Shown here in pieces: positions 1-5,295 of a stretch of DNA of 6,838 bases. Origin of the DNA: Alphaproteobacteria bacterium (GTDB taxonomy: Bacteria > Pseudomonadota > Alphaproteobacteria > UBA8366 > JADFVY01); the NCBI GenBank assembly GCA_029881615.1, contig JAOUMF010000114.1:1-6838 (forward strand), read 5' to 3'. Both the position numbers and the translations under genes were made by a program. Under the pieces are notes generated by a model. The model was not told where the DNA came from. It saw nothing but the letters and a program-made list of their open reading frames with translations, and did no database searches. Positions within the stretch are counted from its first letter, which is position 1. Each line of letters opens with the position of its first letter.

Positions 1-76
1 GGATTAACATGCGGACGGTTAAACGTTCGTGATAAGTCGCCGGGTTGCCATTGCCCCCCGAGACCCGGCACAGACT

Positions 77-118
77 GGCGGCCGCCACTGGAATACCAGG
101 ACGGCCGCCGATTTTATT
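77..118 (+). terminator. Candidate rho-independent terminator at the left edge
   Basis: An 8-bp perfect stem (GGCGGCCG at 77-84 with CGGCCGCC at 102-109) continues, after a small internal loop, into a 4-bp stem (CTGG 88-91 with CCAG 96-99) closed by an AATA loop. It is followed on the + strand by the T-rich tract GATTTTATT (110-118). The tail polarity suits a + strand gene ending to the left of the window. The same hairpin lies just past the hemN stop on the opposite strand, where the T tract is missing, so it may serve both convergent genes. I see no convincing coding sequence in positions 1-76. Confidence 0.55.
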
Positions 119-123
119 GCTAT

Positions 124-1473
124 TCAGACTGCCTGCGAATGGCGTCCGACGCCGGTATCCAGATAAGTATCGAACAGGGCGCAGACGGCCCGCATCAACG
201 GTCGTCCCGGTTCTGTAATCAATATCCGGTCACCGTCGACGGTGGCGATACCGTCGGCGATCATTGGTTCGAGAAGTTCCATTTCGCCACGGAAATGATC
301 GGCGGTTTTGCCATAATGGGCGGCCTCCACCGATAGATCGACGACCATGTCGCACATCAATCTTTCGATGATATCGCGGCGCATGCGGTCTTCGTCGCTT
401 AACGCTATCCCCTTGTCCACGGCCGGGCGGCCGGCGCGTATGGCCTTGGCCCAGGCATGAAGGGGCACGGCATTCTGCACATAGCCCTGCGGCAGCGCCC
501 CGATGGAAGACGCGCCGAAGCCGATCAACGCCCGTGCCTCGTCGGTGGTGTAGCCCTGGAAGTTTCGCCGCAAATGGCCCTGATCCAGTGATTCGGTCAT
601 GGAGTCGGTTTCCAGCGCGTAATGGTCCAGCCCGATCCGCCGGTATCCTCGTTCGGCCAGCCTCGTCGCCGCGGCCTCGGCCTGTTCGAAACGCTGCCAG
701 GCATCGGGCAATGATTCGTCGGGGATCATTTTCTGGTGGGTCTTCATCCAGGGAACATGGGCGTACCCGAATACCGCCACGCGGTCGGGCCGCATCTGGG
801 CGGCCAGGTCTACCGTCCGGTTCACATCATCGACGGTCTGATACGGCAGGCCGTACATAAGATCGAAGTTGATCGCCTCGATTCCGGCCGCGCGCAGCCA
901 TTCCACGACTTGTTCCGTCATTTCATAAGGCTGGATGCGGTTGATCGCCTTTTGCACGTTTTCGTTAAAGTCCTGAACCCCCAGACTGGCCCGGTTCACG
1001 CCGGCCCGCGCCAGCGCCTGCACCCGGTCTTCGGTCATGGTGCGCGGGTCCATCTCCACCGCGATTTCCGCATCCGGCGCCACATTGAATCCGGCGCGGA
1101 TTTTGGCCATCAGATGCTCGAGATCTTCAGCGGACAGAATAGTTGGCGTGCCGCCGCCCCAATGCATATGCGTAACCGGCGGGCGCGCCTTCAGTTTGCT
1201 GCCGATCAGGGTGACTTCATCGGCCATGGTGGTGGCATAGTCGCCAATCGGCTCGTACCGTCGAACGATTTTGGTATGGCATCCGCAATACCAGCACATC
1301 TCATGGCAGAACGGGACGTGGAAATACAGCGACAGGGGCGTGTCGTCACCGATCGCCGCAAGCCAGCGCTCATAGGTCGACGCATCGATTCCCTTATGGA
1401 AATGCGGCGCCGTGGGATAGCTGGTGTAACGCGGGACCCGCCTGTCGTACCGCTCTAGTAGGGTGCGGTTCAT
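124..1473 (-). CDS. hemN: Oxygen-independent coproporphyrinogen III oxidase (radical SAM)
   Basis: HemN decarboxylates two propionate side chains of coproporphyrinogen III to vinyl groups, giving protoporphyrinogen IX without O2, using S-adenosylmethionine and a [4Fe-4S] cluster in the cytoplasm. The 449-residue product is close to the length of E. coli HemN. It opens with the family signature RYTSYPTAP (about residues 15-23). It carries the radical SAM motif CHEMCWYC with cysteines at 56, 60 and 63, plus the extra family cysteine at 65, preceded by YFHVPF. A GGGTPT motif (106-111) binds SAM, and the C-terminal HemN domain is complete. I chose the start at 1473 because the protein then begins MNRTLLERYD and has a purine-rich ribosome site upstream. 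The in-frame upstream start at 1539 would lie inside the FNR-like box. It is divergent from ccmH. An FNR-type box and a matching -10 suggest induction at low oxygen, as is known for hemN in other Proteobacteria. The family assignment is secure. The distinction from HemW-type paralogues rests on the extra Cys65 and the N-terminal signature. Confidence 0.96.
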   Translation of the reverse strand: MNRTLLERYDRRVPRYTSYPTAPHFHKGIDASTYERWLAAIGDDTPLSLYFHVPFCHEMCWYCGCHTKIVRRYEPIGDYATTMADEVTLIGSKLKARPPVTHMHWGGGTPTILSAEDLEHLMAKIRAGFNVAPDAEIAVEMDPRTMTEDRVQALARAGVNRASLGVQDFNENVQKAINRIQPYEMTEQVVEWLRAAGIEAINFDLMYGLPYQTVDDVNRTVDLAAQMRPDRVAVFGYAHVPWMKTHQKMIPDESLPDAWQRFEQAEAAATRLAERGYRRIGLDHYALETDSMTESLDQGHLRRNFQGYTTDEARALIGFGASSIGALPQGYVQNAVPLHAWAKAIRAGRPAVDKGIALSDEDRMRRDIIERLMCDMVVDLSVEAAHYGKTADHFRGEMELLEPMIADGIATVDGDRILITEPGRPLMRAVCALFDTYLDTGVGRHSQAV

Positions 1474-1477
1474 TTTA

Positions 1478-1492
1478 TCTCTCTCTCTCCTT
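1478..1492 (-). promoter_or_regulatory. Ribosome binding site of hemN with a GA dinucleotide run
   Basis: Read on the hemN strand, an AAGGAG (1492-1487) runs straight into a GA repeat of about six units ending at 1478, then ATAAA and the ATG at 1473. The AAGGAG is 13 nt from the start, which is longer than usual, so the closer GAGAG units may also pair with the ribosome. This purine tract supports the start at 1473. Confidence 0.6.
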
Positions 1493-1504
1493 GATTTCTG
1501 CTCA

Positions 1505-1510
1505 TGGATA
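1505..1510 (-). promoter_or_regulatory. Candidate -10 element of the hemN promoter
   Basis: TATCCA on the - strand (1510-1505) matches TATAAT at three positions, including the leading TAT. It lies where a -10 should be if the FNR-like box centred at 1539.5 occupies -41.5. That predicts transcription starting near 1498 and a leader of about 25 nt before the ATG at 1473. The hexamer alone would be weak; its spacing relative to the box is the main support. Confidence 0.5.
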
Positions 1511-1532
1511 CAGTCTTGACCCAATGACCGCG

Positions 1533-1546
1533 TTGACACAAATCAA
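1533..1546 (-). promoter_or_regulatory. FNR/Anr/FixK-type operator upstream of hemN
   Basis: The sequence on the hemN strand is TTGATTTGTGTCAA. The consensus for FNR, Anr, FnrL and FixK proteins is TTGAT-N4-ATCAA, so this site has one mismatch in ten (GTCAA for ATCAA). It sits about 60 nt before the hemN start and 88 nt before the favoured ccmH start. Its centre-to-start geometry fits class II activation of hemN. No -10 element lies at the equivalent distance toward ccmH, so ccmH is less likely to be activated from it. Which Crp/Fnr-family protein binds cannot be told from the sequence. Confidence 0.75.
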
Positions 1547-1634
1547 ACATCTCGATCCCGCGTCGTATCCCGGTTGCAGGTAGGCAGTCATGGTCCTATG
1601 TTTCTGTGCAGGCAACATTATGGAATATATTGGC

Positions 1635-2114
1635 ATGAATCGTCTAATTGCTACTTTCATACTCGGTCTTCTGGCCGCCAGCATATCGATTGGCGATGCC
1701 ATCGCCGTTAACCCGGATGAAGTTCTCGACAATCCGGTCCTTGAAGATCGTGCTCGCGTTATAAGCCAGAAACTTCGGTGCCTTGTTTGCCAAAATCAAT
1801 CGATCGACGATTCCGATGCCGATCTGGCCCGCGATCTCAGAATCATCGTCCGCCAGCGGCTGGTCGCCGGCGACGATAACGAACAGGTGATTCAGTATAT
1901 CGTCGATCGTTATGGTGATTATGTGTTGCTGGAGCCTCCATTCAAGGGCACGACCTATGTGCTCTGGCTGGCACCGGCAGCGTTGTTGGTCATTGCCGGT
2001 GCAGGATTGTTGATTGCGGCCAGGCGTCGCCGTGATGTGACGCCGGAGCAAGGGCTTGACGAAGATGAAAAGCATCGGCTGGCCCAACTGCTAGGCGACG
2101 GCAAAGAAGGCTGA
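1635..2114 (+). CDS. ccmH: Cytochrome c maturation protein CcmH (CycL/Ccl2 type)
   Basis: CcmH is a membrane-anchored periplasmic thiol protein of System I cytochrome c maturation. It reduces or holds the CXXCH cysteines of apocytochromes before CcmF attaches haem. The 159-residue product has an N-terminal signal peptide (cleavage likely after DAIA, residue 24). It has the diagnostic motif LRCLVCQNQSI with redox cysteines 49 and 52, followed by the three-helix region with DLRIIVRQRL and IVDRYGDYVLLEPPF. A transmembrane helix spans about 109-129, and a charged cytoplasmic tail follows. The length fits the short alphaproteobacterial form without the fused CcmI/TPR part. Two longer in-frame starts exist at 1590 and 1620. 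The 1590 start has the better Shine-Dalgarno-like sequence (AGGTAGG), but it adds 15 residues containing two cysteines in front of a normal signal peptide, so I favour 1635. The gene is not next to other ccm genes here, which is unusual. Family certain; start uncertain. Confidence 0.93.
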   Translation: MNRLIATFILGLLAASISIGDAIAVNPDEVLDNPVLEDRARVISQKLRCLVCQNQSIDDSDADLARDLRIIVRQRLVAGDDNEQVIQYIVDRYGDYVLLEPPFKGTTYVLWLAPAALLVIAGAGLLIAARRRRDVTPEQGLDEDEKHRLAQLLGDGKEG

Positions 2115-2123
2115 ACTCTCTTC

Positions 2124-2561
2124 TTAAGGTTTATTTGAAGGAGAGCCACTGTTGGCCTTGATCCATTCGACAAGGACGGCAAGGTTTTCCTTGTTTTCCA
2201 TTCCCGGAAAAGCCATCCGCGTGCCCGGCACAAGCAGGCTGGGCCGAGCGAGGAAAGCGATCAGGTTTTCCTCGCTCCATTTCAGGGATTCTTCAGTCGC
2301 AATCCGTTGAAGGGCTCGCGAATATTTGAATCCGGGTGCAATAGCCGCTGCCTTGTCGACGACCCTGTAAAGGCTTGGACCGTTGCCGTTCACACCTTCT
2401 GCCAGGCTGTGGCACTGTGCGCATTTTTTCTTGAAAAGCGATTTGCCCGGATCCACGGCGTCTTCGCCGGCCGGTTTTGTCTCTCCCTGGGCGGATGCTT
2501 GCGTGGAACAAACGGCCAGTGTTGCGGCAATGGCTAATATTTTAAAATAATTCAATCTCAT
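2124..2561 (-). CDS. Secreted class I monohaem cytochrome c (c2-like)
   Basis: This encodes a soluble periplasmic electron carrier with one covalent haem. The 145-residue precursor has a signal peptide (cleavage likely after QASA, residue 24) and a charged spacer of about 15 residues. The haem-binding motif CAQCH (47-51) comes next, then NGPSLYRV, GFKYSRAL and a helix ending LVEWIKANSG. Met116 in PGTRMAFPGM is the probable sixth haem ligand. The order of motifs matches mitochondrial cytochrome c and bacterial c2/c-550. It is a diverged paralogue of the cytochrome encoded at 2712-3092, with an insertion before the KYS region and a few extra C-terminal residues. The start is preceded by GGGAG 4 nt upstream. 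It converges with ccmH across 9 nt and appears to have its own promoter. The physiological partner is unknown; an oxidase, a peroxidase or the Sox system would all be possible. Confidence 0.9.
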   Translation of the reverse strand: MRLNYFKILAIAATLAVCSTQASAQGETKPAGEDAVDPGKSLFKKKCAQCHSLAEGVNGNGPSLYRVVDKAAAIAPGFKYSRALQRIATEESLKWSEENLIAFLARPSLLVPGTRMAFPGMENKENLAVLVEWIKANSGSPSNKP

Positions 2562-2583
2562 TCCGCTCCCGAAGTGCCGCTTG

Positions 2584-2612
2584 ATTCAATTGGCATGTGG
2601 CATCGATGTCAA
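2584..2612 (-). promoter_or_regulatory. Candidate sigma70-type promoter for the cytochrome c gene ending at 2124
   Basis: On the - strand a perfect -35 hexamer TTGACA (2612-2607) is followed by a 17-nt spacer and TTGAAT (2589-2584), which matches the -10 consensus at four of six positions. Transcription would start near 2577, leaving a leader of about 16 nt before the ATG at 2561. Perfect -35 and ideal spacing make this credible. Confidence 0.55.
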
Positions 2613-2655
2613 GGAAGGAAGCGGTCGATCGCCGGCAGATATGGCTCAAACGAGA

Positions 2656-2684
2656 GCGGCGGCCCGGAATTGCCGGGCCGCCGC
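2656..2684 (-). terminator. Strong GC hairpin between the two cytochrome c genes
   Basis: A perfect 12-bp, all-GC stem (2656-2667 with 2673-2684) encloses a 5-nt loop. It lies about 28 nt beyond the stop of the cytochrome gene at 2712-3092 and upstream of the promoter of the next one. It probably ends or protects the first transcript. The following - strand sequence CTCTCGTTT is only weakly T-rich, so intrinsic termination may be partial. It could instead act as an mRNA-stabilising or partial read-through hairpin. Confidence 0.6.
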
Positions 2685-2711
2685 CTGAAAAACACGCACT
2701 GACAGCCAGAT

Positions 2712-3092
2712 TCAGCCGCCGTTTGCCTTAATGTAGGCAATGATGTTCTCGATATCGTCTTCCTTCTTCAGGCCGGCGAATGACATCTTGGTCTTCGCCA
2801 CCAGATCCTTCGGTTTGGTCAGGAACTTGGCCAGGGTCTCGTCGTCCCAGGTCAGGCCGGATTCGGCCATGGCACTGGAATATTTATACCCGTCCACGGC
2901 ACCGGCCGCGCGGCCGATCACGCCGTGCAGGCTGGGGCCAACCTTGTTCTTGCCTTCTTCAAGGGTATGGCAGGCCTTGCATTTCTTGAACACTTTTTCG
3001 CCAGCCGCGGCATCGCCATCGGCCATGGCCGGAGATGCGAATGCGGCGAGAAAAGCGGTGACACCGACGACTTTGATAATGCTGGACTTCAT
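2712..3092 (-). CDS. Mitochondrial-type cytochrome c (class I, c2/c-550 family)
   Basis: This is a periplasmic monohaem electron-transfer protein, typically shuttling electrons between the cytochrome bc1 complex and oxidases or reductases. The 126-residue precursor has a signal peptide cleaved probably after PAMA (residue 24), leaving a mature protein of about 102 residues, the size of mitochondrial cytochrome c. The haem motif is CKACH (38-42). VGPSLHGVIGR, GYKYSSAM, LTWDDETL and IIAYIKANGG follow in the family order, with Met103 in KTKMSFAGL as the probable axial ligand. The mature part is lysine-rich around the haem edge, as is usual for docking to acidic partners. The start at 3092 is chosen for GAGG 5 nt upstream and a clean signal peptide. 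An in-frame extension to 3218 would add 42 polar residues in front and is unlikely. It is a paralogue of the cytochrome gene at 2124-2561. A candidate promoter at 3225-3253 implies a leader of roughly 125 nt. Confidence 0.94.
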   Translation of the reverse strand: MKSSIIKVVGVTAFLAAFASPAMADGDAAAGEKVFKKCKACHTLEEGKNKVGPSLHGVIGRAAGAVDGYKYSSAMAESGLTWDDETLAKFLTKPKDLVAKTKMSFAGLKKEDDIENIIAYIKANGG

Positions 3093-3224
3093 TTTATCCT
3101 CAATTCTTTCTGTTTTGAACTCACGCGAAAACACCGCGGACAAAGGGTGGTTTTGCCCGCAGTCCATCGGTGGCCGCTCAATCCCCCGCTTGAAAGAGCC
3201 GCTATCCTGGCCACACATACCATC

Positions 3225-3253
3225 AATACAAAGGTTTGCGCGGTTTCTGTCAA
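3225..3253 (-). promoter_or_regulatory. Candidate sigma70-type promoter for the mitochondrial-type cytochrome c gene
   Basis: A perfect TTGACA (3253-3248) on the - strand is followed, after a 17-nt spacer, by TGTATT (3230-3225), a four-of-six match to the -10 consensus. Transcription would begin near 3218, about 125 nt before the ATG at 3092. The arrangement mirrors that upstream of the neighbouring cytochrome gene. The leader between is unusually long for a simple gene, and I found no recognisable riboswitch in it. Confidence 0.5.
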
Positions 3254-3263
3254 GATCGAAAGC

Positions 3264-3293
3264 TGCGGCATGGGGTCGCTGGCCGCATTTTTT
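3264..3293 (+). terminator. Terminator-like hairpin with T6 on the + strand, upstream of cytochrome c
   Basis: TGCGGC (3264-3269) pairs with GCCGCA (3282-3287) around a 12-nt loop and is followed immediately by six T residues (3288-3293). This resembles a short rho-independent terminator reading on the + strand, but no + strand gene is seen before it. On the chaN-family strand the run of A comes before the stem, so it would be a poor terminator for that gene. A short stem with a large loop can arise by chance. Alternatively it ends an unseen small or antisense RNA. Confidence 0.3.
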
Positions 3294-3302
3294 GAGGCCC
3301 GT

Positions 3303-4334
3303 TTAATCGCTCTCGCCTTTACCGGTCTCCTGCTTGCCTTCGCGCATCCGTTTCAGCTGTTCGGCATAGGCTTCACAGGGGTCGTTATCGTCGACGCGCG
3401 GTGTAAACCAGATGAAATCGAATGGTATCGCGCCAGCATAATGGGCGGCATGGGCGGCAGGGTCCAAAACGTCTTTTTCGACCTCAATCAGCCCCACTGT
3501 AACTATGCGCTTGTTTGACGCGCGCCGTTTGAGATGAAAGGGCACGCCCCAGTCCGCCCGCACATGCCCGCCACCCGCGATCAGCACCGCTACATCGGCC
3601 CCTTGCGGCCCTCGCGACTCGATCATCCGGTCGGCCATCACCGCATCCTTGGCCAGTGTGACCGACAGCATCGGGTCCAGCATGGATTCGGGCAATTGCT
3701 GGCAATGGCTGTCGAAGATCACCTGGCGCATACCGTCGCGCATGTTCTCCGCGATCGGTTGTTTCAGCATCAAGGTGGCGGCGCGTTCCTCGCCCATGGC
3801 GTCGGTTCCCTCGCGCGCAATCCTTTTGGTTACATTCCGGTCCAATCCACCGGTCAGCAGTGGCATGCCGTTGGAGAGCGCCTGTTGAGCGATCGGTTGA
3901 TAGATCGACCAATCAGGCCAACCGCTCTGGTCCCATCCGACGGCCGCGCCGAGGCCTTCCGCGTCACCTGGATGGTCCGCAATGTGGGCGTCCAGCGCCT
4001 GCTGTTGCGTTTCGACCAGCATTTCGAAAATCAGGGCGGGCCGGCGTCCAAGCGCCGCCAGTTCGGAAACCAGTCTGGCCTGAAGCATGTGATGGTCGGC
4101 ATTGTCGTGCTTTTCGCCTATCAGCACGAAGTCGGCCTTTTTCAGGGCCGCATAAACCTCGCCGTTGGTGGCGAATCGCGCCTCCGACGGTTTCCAGATT
4201 TGTCCCGCCAGGGGATGGTCCCGGTATAGGGGGGTTTTCCAGGATGTTGCGGCCCGGTCGGGTGTCGTGCCTGCGCAGCCTGCCAGCACCGTCAGCAAAA
4301 GGCTGGTTCCCGCCGCTATCATTCCCTTGTTCAT
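3303..4334 (-). CDS. ChaN-family haem-binding lipoprotein
   Basis: The product belongs to the ChaN family (Pfam domain formerly DUF399), within the wider TraB/TIKI/EreA-like fold. Characterised members such as Campylobacter ChaN and Pseudomonas PhuW bind haem and are lipoproteins linked to iron or haem acquisition. The 343-residue protein has a lipoprotein signal peptide with lipobox LAGC (17-20). The alanine after Cys20 is compatible with outer-membrane sorting. Conserved stretches are DFVLIGEKHDNADHH (68-82), PALIFEML (99-106), TGGLDR (161-166) and VLIAGGGHVRADWGVP (250-265), all typical of the family. The C-terminal 35 residues are charged and probably disordered. The start at 4334 is chosen for the signal peptide and a GGAAGGGG ribosome site; an upstream GTG at 4424 would bury the lipobox. 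It lies downstream of soxA on the same strand with a 150-nt gap, so co-transcription is possible but unproven. No TonB receptor or haem ABC transporter is nearby. The haem ligand cannot be assigned from sequence alone. Confidence 0.88.
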   Translation of the reverse strand: MNKGMIAAGTSLLLTVLAGCAGTTPDRAATSWKTPLYRDHPLAGQIWKPSEARFATNGEVYAALKKADFVLIGEKHDNADHHMLQARLVSELAALGRRPALIFEMLVETQQQALDAHIADHPGDAEGLGAAVGWDQSGWPDWSIYQPIAQQALSNGMPLLTGGLDRNVTKRIAREGTDAMGEERAATLMLKQPIAENMRDGMRQVIFDSHCQQLPESMLDPMLSVTLAKDAVMADRMIESRGPQGADVAVLIAGGGHVRADWGVPFHLKRRASNKRIVTVGLIEVEKDVLDPAAHAAHYAGAIPFDFIWFTPRVDDNDPCEAYAEQLKRMREGKQETGKGESD

Positions 4335-4381
4335 GCCCAAGCCCCTTCCGTTGTCAGCATCGCCCGCAGCGAACCGTCGAT

Positions 4382-4393
4382 CGCAATATTGCG
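4382..4393. promoter_or_regulatory. 12-bp perfect palindrome upstream of the ChaN-family gene
   Basis: CGCAATATTGCG is a perfect 12-bp inverted repeat without spacer, 47 nt before the start at 4334 in the soxA-chaN gap. It could be an operator for a dimeric repressor, or chance. I do not recognise it as a known box, and no convincing promoter hexamer pair accompanies it. The remainder of the 4335-4484 gap shows no terminator for soxA. Confidence 0.25.
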
Positions 4394-4484
4394 CATGAAT
4401 TGTCCCCGCAAAAGAATTCCCCACCGAGAATAGCGGGCGTGCGCAGCTGAGGCTATAGGGACGAACCGGGAGGCTGGCTACCCG

Positions 4485-5270
4485 TTAGCGAACGCCAGGA
4501 GTTTCGAGCGGCAGGCCGTTGCCGCGCCAGCTCATATAAAGCTCCAGATCGACATATTCGTCGGCCCCGTAGTCCAGTATCCCTGCCCGGATTTTCTCGT
4601 TGCAATGCCGGAACAACTCATGGGTGGATACCACGCGGGCGTATCCTAGGGAATAAACCGGCCACCCGTTGAGCTGCGCCTGCGTCAGCAGATCGGAGCG
4701 AAGATATTTCCCGACAGACTTTTTATGGCAATCGGCGCAGGACATGTCCATCTGGCCCTCGCGCCGGTAAAAATGGGCCTCGCCCTTTTTGAAAAAGGGT
4801 TCCGCGGGGCCGTCGATCTGCACCGACACCGGCATCCCGCGCGACTGATAGCGGACGAAGGCGGTCATCGCCAGTAGCTCTTGCTTCTCCCAAGGCCATT
4901 CCTCTCCCTGCTGGTTCTCTTTTCGGCAGCGGTTGATCCTCTGCTCCAGATTGGTCGGCCTTCCCACTGACGGATCGAATTTCGGATATGCGGCCCCGAC
5001 ACCGCGCATGGTTTTCTCGGCGCTTCCGTGGCAGTCGGCACATGATTTCCCGGCCCGCCCGTCGGCTGTTTCCCACAACTCAGCCCCGTAATCGACCCAC
5101 AGGAATCCGGGGTTTATGGCATCGTCGTCCTGAATGGCCCTGGTTTCCGGCATTTGCGAGCCGTACCCCGACACCGGCGGAAGGGGCAATTCCGCAGCCC
5201 CCGCCAGACCCGGGATCCCGGTGAAAGAGCCGATAACGACGGCGATCACGATCATTCCATATGTTCTCAT
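4485..5270 (-). CDS. soxA: Sulfur oxidation diheme c-type cytochrome SoxA
   Basis: SoxA is the catalytic subunit of the periplasmic SoxAX complex, which oxidatively couples thiosulfate to the cysteine of the SoxY carrier as the first Sox step. The 261-residue precursor has a signal peptide (cleavage likely after GAGA, residue 26). Two haem motifs are present: CADCH at 77-81 and CADCH at 178-182. Cys115 in INRCR is the expected distal ligand of the first haem. Cys223 in FRHCNEKIRAG is the conserved active-site cysteine that carries the persulfide and ligates the second haem. The flanking signatures GFLWVDYGAELW and GEAHFYRREGQMDMSCADC are typical, and the length is normal, so the protein looks functional. 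The start at 5270 has a purine-rich site (GGGGAAAGAGAG) directly upstream. It begins 25 nt after the regulator-like gene and so is probably in the same transcript. soxX, soxYZ and soxB, usually adjacent, are not in this window on either side that can be seen. Confidence 0.93.
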   Translation of the reverse strand: MRTYGMIVIAVVIGSFTGIPGLAGAAELPLPPVSGYGSQMPETRAIQDDDAINPGFLWVDYGAELWETADGRAGKSCADCHGSAEKTMRGVGAAYPKFDPSVGRPTNLEQRINRCRKENQQGEEWPWEKQELLAMTAFVRYQSRGMPVSVQIDGPAEPFFKKGEAHFYRREGQMDMSCADCHKKSVGKYLRSDLLTQAQLNGWPVYSLGYARVVSTHELFRHCNEKIRAGILDYGADEYVDLELYMSWRGNGLPLETPGVR

Positions 5271-5295
5271 CTCTCTTTCCCCTTTCGCGTTCAGG

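Noticed and set aside
736..1458. A 240-codon open frame on the + strand inside hemN.
   Set aside because: It is antisense to the strongly conserved hemN coding sequence and its product shows no recognisable domain; it reflects GC-rich codon structure.
1533..1561. TTGACA at 1533-1538 as a -35 element for ccmH on the + strand.
   Set aside because: No acceptable -10 hexamer occurs at 16-18 nt downstream (the sequence there is C/G-rich); the site is better explained as half of the FNR-like box.
2116..2145. A hairpin across the ccmH and cytochrome c stop codons (CTCTC with GAGAG) as a shared bidirectional terminator.
   Set aside because: The stem is short with a bulge, the loop is 13 nt and no T tract follows on the + strand; support is too weak to list as a feature.
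2124..2561. Lipoprotein assignment for this cytochrome because of LAVC in its signal peptide (residues 15-18).
   Set aside because: Valine directly before the cysteine does not fit the lipobox, and a good signal peptidase I site (QASA) follows at residue 24.
2581..2612. A second FNR-type box upstream of the cytochrome c gene ending at 2124.
   Set aside because: Single TTGAT/TTGAC half-sites occur, but none is followed by an ATCAA-like half at the required 4-nt spacing.
3534..4450. Long + strand open frames (up to 231 codons) opposite the ChaN-family gene.
   Set aside because: The - strand frame has a lipobox and family motifs throughout; the + strand products are rich in His, Arg and Pro without family motifs, as expected of shadows.
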